A stretch of 64,000 nucleotides of DNA from Propionibacteriaceae bacterium (GCA_009782785.1 WRIJ01000001.1:1-64000); one strand, 5' to 3'. Shown: positions 8,725 to 17,635, numbered from the stretch's first letter. Notes: a model not told the origin generated them from the letters alone. Made by a program: numbers and translations.

Positions 8725-9947
8725 CAACCACATCACCCGGCACCCTTGCTGAGGTTCCTCTACTCGTAGCAGGGACGGCCTATAGCCTCGGTGTGGTTTC
8801 TGAGGGGCGCATCATGACAATGGCTGCCGCTGCTCCTCCGGGCAGTGATGATCCTGTTGATCAGGCAGCGATTGCAGCACTGAAGGCTAACTATGTTGGT
8901 CTTGATGTTCCGCTGGTCGATGCCGCAGATGTTGACCCAGCCACACCAAAGAGGCGATACAGCATTACTCGCATTCGGGCCTACCATCGTCAAGATGGTG
9001 GTCGAGATGATCGTGTGATTATGCGTGGTGATCTGGATGCTGTCCTGGACAAAGTCGAAATCTCGAAAGAGGAACGTCGAGTCATTAAAAAGAATGCTGC
9101 TGCGGTTGTCCGCAATGGCTGGCGCCCCTTAGCGGTCGCTCGTGCCAAGGTCAATGCTAAGGATGAGGTCGGCCCTTTCCGTATTGAAGGGTTTGTCCCG
9201 GTCGCCCCTGAAGCCAGTCATGCCAAATTGGCTGATGTATCCTCAGGGCCAGCTGTGTTTGCCCGAGTACGAGTGTGGTCAGCATCCTTGCGTTTCCAGC
9301 ACTGGTTGAATGTGGCGACGATCTTTGTTCTGAGCTGTACGGGTTTCTTCATTATGGATCCTTTCTTTGGAACAACCAGTGTTGAATCTGACGCTAGTGG
9401 CTACCTGATGGGGACGATTCGAATGATCCACTTCACTGCTGCTTTCATTTGGCTCATCATCGGTCTTGCTCGAATCTGGGCAGCGTTCATGTCACGTGAT
9501 CGCTATCTTCGTTGGCCTACTTTGTGGCCGCTGAAGAAGAAGGAAGACGTGAAGAATCTTGGCAAGATTCTCCAGCACTATGCGCTGATAAAAGAGCATG
9601 CTCCGCTGTATTTAGCTCATAATCCTCTACAGCAATTGGCGTACACCTCGTTGTATGTTGCTGGTGGTTTTCAGTTGCTCACAGGTTTCATGCTCTATGG
9701 TCTCTACCACCCAAGCAGCAGTTTCTGGGCCTTTATTTCCACACCAGCGACATGGATAGGTATTCCCACTCTTCGCTTGATCCATGCCATGATGATGTTC
9801 CTGTTGTGGGCTTTTGTGCTCATGCACATCTATATGGTGCTGCGCAGTGAATCCCTGGAGCGTCACGGTGGGTTGTCAGCGATGATCAACGGTGGTGTCT
9901 GGGTCAGGCGTGGTTCTGAGCCTGTGGATGCCCCGAAGGTCGAGTGA
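8721..9947 (+). CDS. hyaC: Hydrogenase b-type cytochrome subunit with about 190-aa N-terminal extension
   Basis: ATGA overlap with hyaB; C-terminal half is a cytochrome b561/HyaC-like membrane domain (RFQHWLNVATI, IHFTAAFIWLIIG, RLIHAMMMFLLWAFVLMHIYM). N-terminal half is soluble and not typical of HyaC. Confidence 0.85.
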   Translation: MTTTSPGTLAEVPLLVAGTAYSLGVVSEGRIMTMAAAAPPGSDDPVDQAAIAALKANYVGLDVPLVDAADVDPATPKRRYSITRIRAYHRQDGGRDDRVIMRGDLDAVLDKVEISKEERRVIKKNAAAVVRNGWRPLAVARAKVNAKDEVGPFRIEGFVPVAPEASHAKLADVSSGPAVFARVRVWSASLRFQHWLNVATIFVLSCTGFFIMDPFFGTTSVESDASGYLMGTIRMIHFTAAFIWLIIGLARIWAAFMSRDRYLRWPTLWPLKKKEDVKNLGKILQHYALIKEHAPLYLAHNPLQQLAYTSLYVAGGFQLLTGFMLYGLYHPSSSFWAFISTPATWIGIPTLRLIHAMMMFLLWAFVLMHIYMVLRSESLERHGGLSAMINGGVWVRRGSEPVDAPKVE

Positions 9948-10449
9948 GTTCGAGATCGACGAGTCTCTTCGCGATAGGTTTGCCGTCACCGTTTTGGGTG
10001 TCGGCAACCCGATCATGGGCGATGATGGTGTGGGGATCACACTCTTGGAGAGGTTGCGCCATGAGTACGGTGATCCCCGTGTTGACTTTGTTGATGGTGG
10101 GACAGGTGGACTCGAACTGATCCCCGTCGTTCAAGATGCGAGACGTTTACTCATCGTTGATGCCGTGGCTGGGGACACCCCCGGTGAGGTTGTTCAATTC
10201 GATGGTGACCAGATTCCAAGGATGATGCAAGCCAAACTTTCGCCCCACCAAATCAGTTTGCTGGATCTTTTTACTACGGCAAGAATGCTCGGTAGCGAAC
10301 CTGAACATATTGCTGTGGTGGGTGTCGTACCCCAGTATGTCGGATTGCGTGTGGGACTGTCTGGAGTGGTGGAAGCTGCCCTCTTGCAAGCGACCAGCAA
10401 AGCTGGGGAGATCCTTCGCACATGGCTTGGTGAAGAGAATCTGGCATGA
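9928..10449 (+). CDS. hyaD: Hydrogenase maturation protease (HyaD/HycI family)
   Basis: VLGVGNPIMGDDGVGI and FVDGGTGGLELIPV motifs; exact start uncertain (ORF opens at 9892). Confidence 0.85.
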   Translation: MPRRSSEFEIDESLRDRFAVTVLGVGNPIMGDDGVGITLLERLRHEYGDPRVDFVDGGTGGLELIPVVQDARRLLIVDAVAGDTPGEVVQFDGDQIPRMMQAKLSPHQISLLDLFTTARMLGSEPEHIAVVGVVPQYVGLRVGLSGVVEAALLQATSKAGEILRTWLGEENLA

Positions 10450-10490
10450 ACACAGCCCCCAGTGATCCGCACCTTGACGACGAGGAGCAA

Positions 10491-10841
10491 CTATCCCTTG
10501 ACCATGTCAGCATAGGTGACGTCAAATTCATTCCCGGAGACAATTTTGCCTGCAGGCGAGCCGCACACTGGGCATGTCAAGGCAAAATACTGATCAATGT
10601 CTTGATCCTTGTCGCAGGTACCACACCACACACGCGCGGGAATTTCTTCAATCTCCAAGGTCGCATCAACGCAGATCGTTCCCTGGGTAGCGATAGGCCA
10701 GGCTCCTTCCAGAGCCTCGCGTACTGCACCACTGCGAACCCCCACACGCAAACCCACCTTGGTCACCGAAACCGCACCATAGGTGTCGGCAGCATGACGA
10801 ACAGCGGCCACGACATCAGCCAACAAGCCCAGTTCATGCAT
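10491..10841 (-). CDS. hypA: Hydrogenase nickel-insertion protein HypA (copy 1)
   Basis: N-terminus MHELGLLADVV, zinc motif CGTC...CPVCG; on the strand opposite to flanking genes. Confidence 0.9.
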   Translation of the reverse strand: MHELGLLADVVAAVRHAADTYGAVSVTKVGLRVGVRSGAVREALEGAWPIATQGTICVDATLEIEEIPARVWCGTCDKDQDIDQYFALTCPVCGSPAGKIVSGNEFDVTYADMVKG

Positions 10842-10873
10842 GGATACCTTCTTTTTCACCAGGGACGATTGCC

Positions 10874-12118
10874 ATGATACAACAGGTCAATATTGGTGCA
10901 GTGATCGATCCTGCTCCCGCTCGCGTACTAGTGAAACGAGACACCCACGGTGAGGTGGTGGAGGCTACCTTTGATTTGTCTGGGTTACCTCGGGTGGATT
11001 CTATGCTCATTGGCCGGAAGGTAGCCGATGTTCCTGGACTCGTTGAGCGGTTGTGTGGGATCTGCCCTGCGGCTCACCATCTTGCTGGTATCCGAGCTTT
11101 GGAGGATCTGGCAGGCATCACCCAGATTCCGCACTCAGCAGCTCAACTGCGAAGGCTATTGCACTACGGATCAGTGATGGCGATCCACGTCGTCTCACTG
11201 GTGGCAACCCACCCTCATGAAGCTCTCCTGCTTCGCCGTTTCGCCAAAGCCGCCATGGCTGCTGCAGGTTCCCCAGGACACTTTCCCACCACTGCTGTTC
11301 CTGGGGGAGTAGCAACTAGCCTTGATCCAGGTACGAGCCAGCAGTGCCTGGAGATGGCCGCTGAAGCCCTCGATGCAGCAACCGCTCTCGTCATGCAGAC
11401 TATGGCCACTGAAGTACCCGCTGACCCTTTCACCGGTGCCAACCTTGCTCTGGTGGACGACGATGGCCTCCTTGACCTGTTTGGGGCCTATGTACGAGTG
11501 GTTGACCACCACGGCGAAGAACTGATCTCTCAGGCGGATCATCACCAATGGGAGACACTGGTGGCAGAAGCCATACCAGGGTCATCCTCCCCGAAACCTT
11601 TTCTTCGTGGATGGGGATCTGGTGCAGGGACCTATCGGGTTGGTCCGGTCGCTCAACTGCGGGTTGCCCCCCTGTCCACCCCACTCGCTGACGAATTCCG
11701 CCATCTCTGGAATGAACAAGGCCAGGGGGCTGCTCGAGCCCGAGCGATTAGCATTCTTCACTGTGTGGAGGCCATTGAGTCCATACTGTTGGATACCCAG
11801 TCCCATCAAGGTGAGCTGGTCGGTGCAGGTCACCATGAGCGTCTTACACGCAATACCGGTGTGGGATGGGTTGATGGGGCCCGTGGTCTGCTCGTACATC
11901 GTTACGTCACTGACCATGATGGCCTTGTCACAGATGCACAAATTTTGACTCCCACAGCACAAAATGAACCATGGCTGGGAGCCCTGCTCACCCATGAGGC
12001 TGCGTCGATGAGTGACTTGGGTTTCGAAGCTGCCATTCATGAAGCAGATCCATGCCTGCCCTGCTCGTCAGCACCTGCTGGTGCCATGGGGCTCCACGTG
12101 GAGACTGGGCAAGTATGA
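10874..12118 (+). CDS. Hydrogenase large-subunit homologue without paired small subunit (HupK/HoxV-like maturation scaffold?)
   Basis: RLCGICPAAHHLAG motif near N-terminus; C-terminal ADPCLPCSSAPAGAMGLHVETGQV, which lacks the DPCxxCxxH His; 414 aa, shorter than hyaB. Confidence 0.8.
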   Translation: MIQQVNIGAVIDPAPARVLVKRDTHGEVVEATFDLSGLPRVDSMLIGRKVADVPGLVERLCGICPAAHHLAGIRALEDLAGITQIPHSAAQLRRLLHYGSVMAIHVVSLVATHPHEALLLRRFAKAAMAAAGSPGHFPTTAVPGGVATSLDPGTSQQCLEMAAEALDAATALVMQTMATEVPADPFTGANLALVDDDGLLDLFGAYVRVVDHHGEELISQADHHQWETLVAEAIPGSSSPKPFLRGWGSGAGTYRVGPVAQLRVAPLSTPLADEFRHLWNEQGQGAARARAISILHCVEAIESILLDTQSHQGELVGAGHHERLTRNTGVGWVDGARGLLVHRYVTDHDGLVTDAQILTPTAQNEPWLGALLTHEAASMSDLGFEAAIHEADPCLPCSSAPAGAMGLHVETGQV

Positions 12119-12130
12119 GAGGATGGTCCC

Positions 12131-12376
12131 ATGTGCATTGCTGCTCCCGTACCCATTCTTGACATCAGTGAAGGTCCCATGGCGATGGGGCACGTACTGT
12201 GTGACGGTGAACCGCATCCATGCTGTTTTGCGTACGTACCTGAAGCGCGCGTTGGCGATTACGTCTTAGTCCAGAACGGATTCGCCACTCAACTCCTTGA
12301 TGAGGAATCTGCTGCACTCAGTATGGCTGCCTTTGAGGAGTTAGCCAAGCTACCATCAGCGGTGCAATTGCCTTAG
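12131..12376 (+). CDS. hypC: HypC/HupF family hydrogenase maturation chaperone (copy 1)
   Basis: N-terminal MCIAAP motif; HypC length and fold pattern (GDYVLVQNGFA). Confidence 0.88.
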   Translation: MCIAAPVPILDISEGPMAMGHVLCDGEPHPCCFAYVPEARVGDYVLVQNGFATQLLDEESAALSMAAFEELAKLPSAVQLP

Positions 12377-12810
12377 TTTTGTCCCGATTCCTCTTCCGGT
12401 GCTGCAGGTGGCGGCAGGACCGGCGGGCGTGGGCGCGGGGGAATCAGGTGAGCTCCGGCTTGGAGGCGCAACTTAGTGACTTCAGTGCGCATGGCGTTCA
12501 TCTCATCGCGCAGGGCAATCAGTTCGCCACCCACATCGTGTTCCAGTGAAGAGATCTCCTCACCAAGAACAGAATTAACTAATGACTTGGGGTTAAGATC
12601 CGACACATTGAGGCCATCGAGGGGGAGATCAGAAAACTCTTCACCGAGCTCTGCCTTGAGTTGATCGGTGGCGTCGTTAGCAATTCCGCGCAGAAAATTG
12701 ATGACAGTTGACACTTTTTTCACCATGGGAGGGATCTTGTCAGGGCCAAAAACCACAGCAACCAAGACACAGATGACAAGAAGCTCGGCCATGCCGATAT
12801 CGAGGAACAT
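12373..12810 (-). CDS. tatB: Sec-independent translocase TatB-like protein
   Basis: MFLDIGMAELLVICVLVAVVFGPDKIPPMVKKVS: single TM helix, FGP(D)KLP-like motif, amphipathic helix, Pro-rich tail. Confidence 0.85.
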   Translation of the reverse strand: MFLDIGMAELLVICVLVAVVFGPDKIPPMVKKVSTVINFLRGIANDATDQLKAELGEEFSDLPLDGLNVSDLNPKSLVNSVLGEEISSLEHDVGGELIALRDEMNAMRTEVTKLRLQAGAHLIPPRPRPPVLPPPAAPEEESGQN

Positions 12811-12907
12811 CAGTGTCATAACCACAGTTTAGCCGCGTCGCTTACAGGAGGCGATTATTGCTGATAGGATCGTGAGACACACTGGCTCTGTTAAGAGGAG
12901 GTCCTTC

Positions 12908-13147
12908 ATGACCGGTTTGGCACTGTGGATGCCTGGCATCTGGCAGATGGTTATCGTCCTAGTTATCGTGTTGCTCGTCTTTGGTGGAACGAGGATTGCT
13001 GGAATTGGGAAAGAATCTGGTCGAGCCATTCGAGAGTTCAAAGAAGAACTCAAGGGCCCAGAATCACCGTCTTCCCAGGGAGAGACTGCTGGGGAGGCAA
13101 GCACAGCAAAGCTGGAGGCCAAAGCCACTGAGCAGGCTGACTCATAA
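12908..13147 (+). CDS. tatA: Sec-independent translocase TatA
   Basis: TM helix then VFGGTRIAGIGKESGRAIREFKEEL; SD 'gaggagg' upstream of ATG 12908. Confidence 0.87.
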   Translation: MTGLALWMPGIWQMVIVLVIVLLVFGGTRIAGIGKESGRAIREFKEELKGPESPSSQGETAGEASTAKLEAKATEQADS

Positions 13148-13161
13148 GGCAGGGGTCAATC

Positions 13162-14040
13162 GTGCCCAAGAAGGGTTCGCGCCTAGCGTGGCTGCGGGCA
13201 CCCAAGTCCTCTGACACCCAAGGGTCGATGCCCCTGATCGACCATTTGCGTGAATTGCGCTACCGGTTCCTCATGTCGATGATTGCTATCGTGGTCTTGA
13301 CAATCGTGAGCCTTTTTTTCCAATCCCAGCTTCTTCGCGTCGTCTTGTGGCCCATTGATCGAGCTGTCGAAATCTTCAACACCTCACGTCCCGATGATCA
13401 TGTCGAAATGGTCACCCAAGGAGTCACCGCTGGTTTCGCCCTATTTTTCCGTGTAGGTCTAGTGGCAGGATTCATCGCCGCATGCCCAGTGTGGTTGTTT
13501 CACCTGTGGCGATTCATCATCCCTGCTGTGGGGAAAGCTCAGCGCCGTGTTGCCCGAGGGTTCCTTGCCGCCGCAGTCCCACTCTTCCTGCTTGGTGTTG
13601 GGGTGGGTTACTCGTTTTGTCCTCGAGGTTTTGCAGTCCTACTCGAATTCAATCCACCCACAGTGACCAACCTCAATGACGTGGGAACCTTCCTCACCTT
13701 TGAATTACGCTTGCTGCTCGTCTTTGGTCTGGCCTTCCAATTGCCGGTGCTCTTAGTGAGTTTAAACAAAGTGGGGTTGATCACGGGGAAAGCTTTGGGG
13801 AAATTCCGAGGCCCAGCCATTGTCTTGTGTGCCCTCTTCTCGGCCATCGCAACCCCGACCACCGATGCGTTCACCATGATGGTTTTGATGGTGCCCATGA
13901 TGATCATGTACGAGATCGCCGAAGTGCTGTGTCGCATCGGTGATCGCAGACGGAGGAATCGTGGGGATGAAAGAGAACAAACACCATCGAGGTTCTCGAA
14001 GCGACAACCACCAGGCCACGTGGAGCTAGAATCCCACTAG
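13162..14040 (+). CDS. tatC: Sec-independent translocase TatC
   Basis: MPLIDHLRELRYRFL motif, six TM segments, 'LTFELRLLLVFGLAFQLPVLL'. Confidence 0.93.
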   Translation: MPKKGSRLAWLRAPKSSDTQGSMPLIDHLRELRYRFLMSMIAIVVLTIVSLFFQSQLLRVVLWPIDRAVEIFNTSRPDDHVEMVTQGVTAGFALFFRVGLVAGFIAACPVWLFHLWRFIIPAVGKAQRRVARGFLAAAVPLFLLGVGVGYSFCPRGFAVLLEFNPPTVTNLNDVGTFLTFELRLLLVFGLAFQLPVLLVSLNKVGLITGKALGKFRGPAIVLCALFSAIATPTTDAFTMMVLMVPMMIMYEIAEVLCRIGDRRRRNRGDEREQTPSRFSKRQPPGHVELESH

Positions 14041-14891
14041 CTCGCCAACACCCAGTCGATCCACTCACTAACACCCTCACCAGTCGTAGCACTGGTTCTG
14101 ATCACTATTGCCTGGGGATTGATCTTGTGGATGTTAGCCACCAAGAGATCGATATCGAAATAGAGGTACTCAAGTAGATCGATTTTGTTGATGACTATCG
14201 CTTCAACATTGCGGAACATAACTGGGTATTTGAGAGGTTTATCTTCCCCCTCAGTGACACTGATGATCATGGCTCGTCGGTGGGCTCCCACATCGAATTC
14301 TGCCGGGCACACCAGGTTTCCCACATTCTCAATGAAAACCAGGTCGAGTTCATCCACGTTGAGACCGGTGAGCCCTTGGGCAACCATGGGGGCATCGAGG
14401 TGGCATTCACCCCCAAAACCGTGACCTGTGTTCAGCAAAGAGATTTGCGCACCGAAACCGGTGAGGCGATCAGCATCAAGTGAGGTTTCAATATCGCCCT
14501 CAATGACTCCACAACGTAATTGAGATTTGAGAACCTTCAGTGTTTCAGCCAGGAGGGTGGTTTTTCCTGCCCCAGGAGAACTCATCAGGTTGATAGCGCG
14601 CACATGGGCGGCGTCTAATAATTCACGGTTCCGTGCGGCTGCGCGGTCATTTTCTTCGAAGATCGCTTCAAGGACGCTCACCCGCTCACCAGCAGTGTCA
14701 TAGTGACTATGGTCGCCGAGATGTTCCAGGTGGGTATCGTGGTTGTGTTCATGGGTGTGATCCCCATCACCATGACTGTGTTCATGAGTGTGGGCGGGGC
14801 CATGGTCATGGCTATGTTCGTGACTATGGTGAAGATCGTGTTCACCGTGGCTGTGTGCCGTACCATCATCGTGGCGATGGAATCGTCCCAT
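14037..14891 (-). CDS. hypB: Hydrogenase nickel-incorporation GTPase HypB with His-rich N-terminus
   Basis: N-terminal His-rich region (more than 20 His in about 65 aa), P-loop SSPGAGKTTL, ENVGNLVCPAEFD, NKIDLL. Confidence 0.95.
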   Translation of the reverse strand: MGRFHRHDDGTAHSHGEHDLHHSHEHSHDHGPAHTHEHSHGDGDHTHEHNHDTHLEHLGDHSHYDTAGERVSVLEAIFEENDRAAARNRELLDAAHVRAINLMSSPGAGKTTLLAETLKVLKSQLRCGVIEGDIETSLDADRLTGFGAQISLLNTGHGFGGECHLDAPMVAQGLTGLNVDELDLVFIENVGNLVCPAEFDVGAHRRAMIISVTEGEDKPLKYPVMFRNVEAIVINKIDLLEYLYFDIDLLVANIHKINPQAIVIRTSATTGEGVSEWIDWVLAS

Positions 14892-14892
14892 A

Positions 14893-15231
14893 TCAATCCT
14901 CCAGTACGAGCGAGGTCACCATGAACTCTTCACCAGTGAGGATGTCCACTTTCGTACTCTCGCAAAAGTCACACACCAGTATAGGTGTATCCCGCAGGGT
15001 GGTTTCCTTGAGACAATCCTGGCATTTCAGTGTTCCCTCGATGGAGTGAATCTTCAAGGTGGAACCCTCTAATGTGGTCGATGGTGTGACAAAATCCCAA
15101 CAGTAAGCCAGTGTTGCAGGAACCACTTGTCGCAGGTTACCCACATCGAGTTCCACGACTCGTACTCGGCGTCCTCGTGCAGCCACCTCAGCGATAGCCA
15201 CAATGGAGTGGCACAAAGACAACTCGTGCAT
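14893..15231 (-). CDS. hypA: Hydrogenase nickel-insertion protein HypA (copy 2)
   Basis: MHELSLCHSIV N-terminus, CQDC...CDFC zinc motif; abuts hypB. Confidence 0.9.
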   Translation of the reverse strand: MHELSLCHSIVAIAEVAARGRRVRVVELDVGNLRQVVPATLAYCWDFVTPSTTLEGSTLKIHSIEGTLKCQDCLKETTLRDTPILVCDFCESTKVDILTGEEFMVTSLVLED

Positions 15232-15305
15232 GGATCCTCCAATAGACCAGGGTCTCAAGCTTTGCTACGCTCGTGGATATTCATCCTACGTCAAGGCAGG
15301 TCATC

Positions 15306-17603
15306 ATGGTATCCGTGATTCGGCGCCAACTCGTGGTGACTGGGGTCGTTCAAGGCGTAGGGTTTCGTCCCCATGTTGCTCGGGTGGCAACCCAGTATTC
15401 CCTATCAGGGTTCTGCGGCAATGACGACAACTCGGTGTTTATTGAAGTCCAAGGAGCACCGGGGGATGTGGACGCATTTAGTGCCGAGGTTGTCGACACC
15501 AGTCCTCCCATGGCGAGCATTGTCCATATGACAAGCCACGACGTCCCCCTCGTCGATGCGTCAGGATTCCACATCGTCCCTTCACGCCGGGCAGCAGGTG
15601 CTTTAACACTGATACCTGCCGACGCTGCGATCTGTGCCGATTGTTGCGCCGATATGGATGACCCGGGCAACAGGCGCTACCAGTATCCGTTCACCACGTG
15701 TACCAACTGCGGGCCCCGGTTGACGATCATTCGCGATGTGCCCTATGACCGACCATTCACGACCATGGCTGGGTTTCCCCTGTGTGAGGCGTGCAACAAG
15801 GAATACGTCAATCCAAGCGATCGCCGCTATCATGCCCAGCCGATTTCCTGTTTCGATTGTGGGCCCACCGTGTGGTTGGAGACCAAGGATCATCCCCGTG
15901 ACAGCGATGTGCCTGACGACACTCGCTCGCGCGAGTCCATGGCACACACTCTTGCCCAGGCTCGGGAGATGCTCGCGGGGGGAAAGATCCTCGCGGTGAA
16001 AGGTATCGGTGGATTCACTCTGATGTGTGATGCTCGCAATGAGGAAGCAGTGGACACTCTGCGCAGGAGAAAAAATCGCCTCGGAAAACCTCTGGCAGTC
16101 ATGGCGATGACTCGCACGTCTGCTTCGTCTATTGCCGATTTCAGTGAAACCCAGTTGGCCACTTTTTCATCCCGCGAAGCCCCTATCGTGATTGTTCCCA
16201 AATCAGCCACCTATGATGTGGCAGAAGGCGTCGCTCCTGGGGTGAATGACGTCGGAGTGATGAAGGCGTATACACCACTTCACCGGCTCCTGTTCGATGA
16301 TGACAATGACATCCTTGTCGCCACGAGTGCCAACTGGTCAACCCTGCCACTGACCTATTGCAATGACGACGCCAGAAAGGATCTAGCAGACATTGCCGAT
16401 GGTTTCCTCATGCACAATCGCGAGATTCATGTCCCAGTGGAAGACTCAGTGGTTCTGGCTCACGGTGATCAGGTTTCTCCAATTCGGCGAAGCCGAGGTT
16501 ATGCCCCCCTTCCTGTCGTGATAGGCCAGAAGGATCACTGCGTCTTGGCGGTGGGTGCTGAGTTGAAAAACACTTTCGCTCTGACTCGTGATGGGATGGC
16601 TTTTGTCAGTGCCCATATCGGGGACATGGGCTCGCTGGAAACAAGGTCTGCCTTTGAAAAGTCCGTCTCCCAGATGCTGGGTGCTCATCGTCGTACCCCA
16701 GAACTGATCGTGGTCGATAAACACCCCGGTTATGCCACCCGTGGGTGGGGGATAGCCACGGCAGAAGAACTCGGTGTCCCCGTGCTGGAGATACAACATC
16801 ACCATGGCCATGCCCTCTCCCTCCTGGGGGAATCGAGGGAAGAACAACCGTCGACCTTTCTCGTCTTGGATGGAACAGGTTATGGGGATGACCAGACCAT
16901 CTGGGGTGGTGAGGTTCTTCGCCTGGGGACCCACCCTCTTGACTATGAGCGCATCAACCACCTACCGAGTTTCGACTTGCCCGGCGGCGATTCTGCTGTG
17001 AGACATCCGTGGAAATCTGCTCTCGGTGTCCTGAAAAAGTACGGCATCGATGCAGCGGACGTACGTGCTTGGCAAGACGTCAACCATGGGGGAGGATCCC
17101 CCAGTCGCGATGAGGTTTTGGCGGTGTCTTCTCAATTGGATGCCCATCTCAACTGTGCCCAAACTACCTCTGCTGGTCGGTTGTTTGATGCTGCTGCTTC
17201 GATCTTGGGTGTGTGCCACCAGATCACGTACGAAGCTCAAGGCGCCATGGAGCTGGAGGCGCGGTCCTGCCACCATGATCATGACCTGGCGCCCACCAGT
17301 GTCGAGTACCTCATTGGTCACCTGATTGTCGGAATGAAAAACAGACGTGAAGTTGAGTGTCTTGCCCACGAATTTCATGTGGGGTTAGCTCACTTGCTGG
17401 TGGAGATGGTGCGGGAGTCACACCCAACGACCAGTATTGGTCTCACTGGTGGAGTCTTTGCTAATCGCTTACTCACCAGGGTTATCACGACCCGACTAGC
17501 TCAACACGGTCTCGTGGCGCTCACTCACCGGGTCGTACCTGCCGGTGATGGTGGTCTCTCTCTCGGGCAGGCGTACGCAGGTTATCTTCACCTGGTCAAC
17601 TGA
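15306..17603 (+). CDS. hypF: Carbamoyltransferase HypF
   Basis: Acylphosphatase-like N-terminus (VTGVVQGVGFRPHVAR), CADCCADM and CTNCGPRLT zinc fingers, YrdC and Kae1-like domains. Confidence 0.95.
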   Translation: MVSVIRRQLVVTGVVQGVGFRPHVARVATQYSLSGFCGNDDNSVFIEVQGAPGDVDAFSAEVVDTSPPMASIVHMTSHDVPLVDASGFHIVPSRRAAGALTLIPADAAICADCCADMDDPGNRRYQYPFTTCTNCGPRLTIIRDVPYDRPFTTMAGFPLCEACNKEYVNPSDRRYHAQPISCFDCGPTVWLETKDHPRDSDVPDDTRSRESMAHTLAQAREMLAGGKILAVKGIGGFTLMCDARNEEAVDTLRRRKNRLGKPLAVMAMTRTSASSIADFSETQLATFSSREAPIVIVPKSATYDVAEGVAPGVNDVGVMKAYTPLHRLLFDDDNDILVATSANWSTLPLTYCNDDARKDLADIADGFLMHNREIHVPVEDSVVLAHGDQVSPIRRSRGYAPLPVVIGQKDHCVLAVGAELKNTFALTRDGMAFVSAHIGDMGSLETRSAFEKSVSQMLGAHRRTPELIVVDKHPGYATRGWGIATAEELGVPVLEIQHHHGHALSLLGESREEQPSTFLVLDGTGYGDDQTIWGGEVLRLGTHPLDYERINHLPSFDLPGGDSAVRHPWKSALGVLKKYGIDAADVRAWQDVNHGGGSPSRDEVLAVSSQLDAHLNCAQTTSAGRLFDAAASILGVCHQITYEAQGAMELEARSCHHDHDLAPTSVEYLIGHLIVGMKNRREVECLAHEFHVGLAHLLVEMVRESHPTTSIGLTGGVFANRLLTRVITTRLAQHGLVALTHRVVPAGDGGLSLGQAYAGYLHLVN

Positions 17604-17635
17604 TAGGATGATGAGGCTCGCCTGCCAAGAAGAGG

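Noticed and set aside
10446-10877. 143-aa + strand ORF overlapping hypA
   Set aside because: The minus strand encodes a clear HypA with MHEL start and zinc motif; the + ORF has no recognisable domain and low-complexity composition.
14633-15049. + strand ORF 138 aa
   Set aside because: Mirror of the His-rich HypB coding repeat (CAC/CAT); no independent support.
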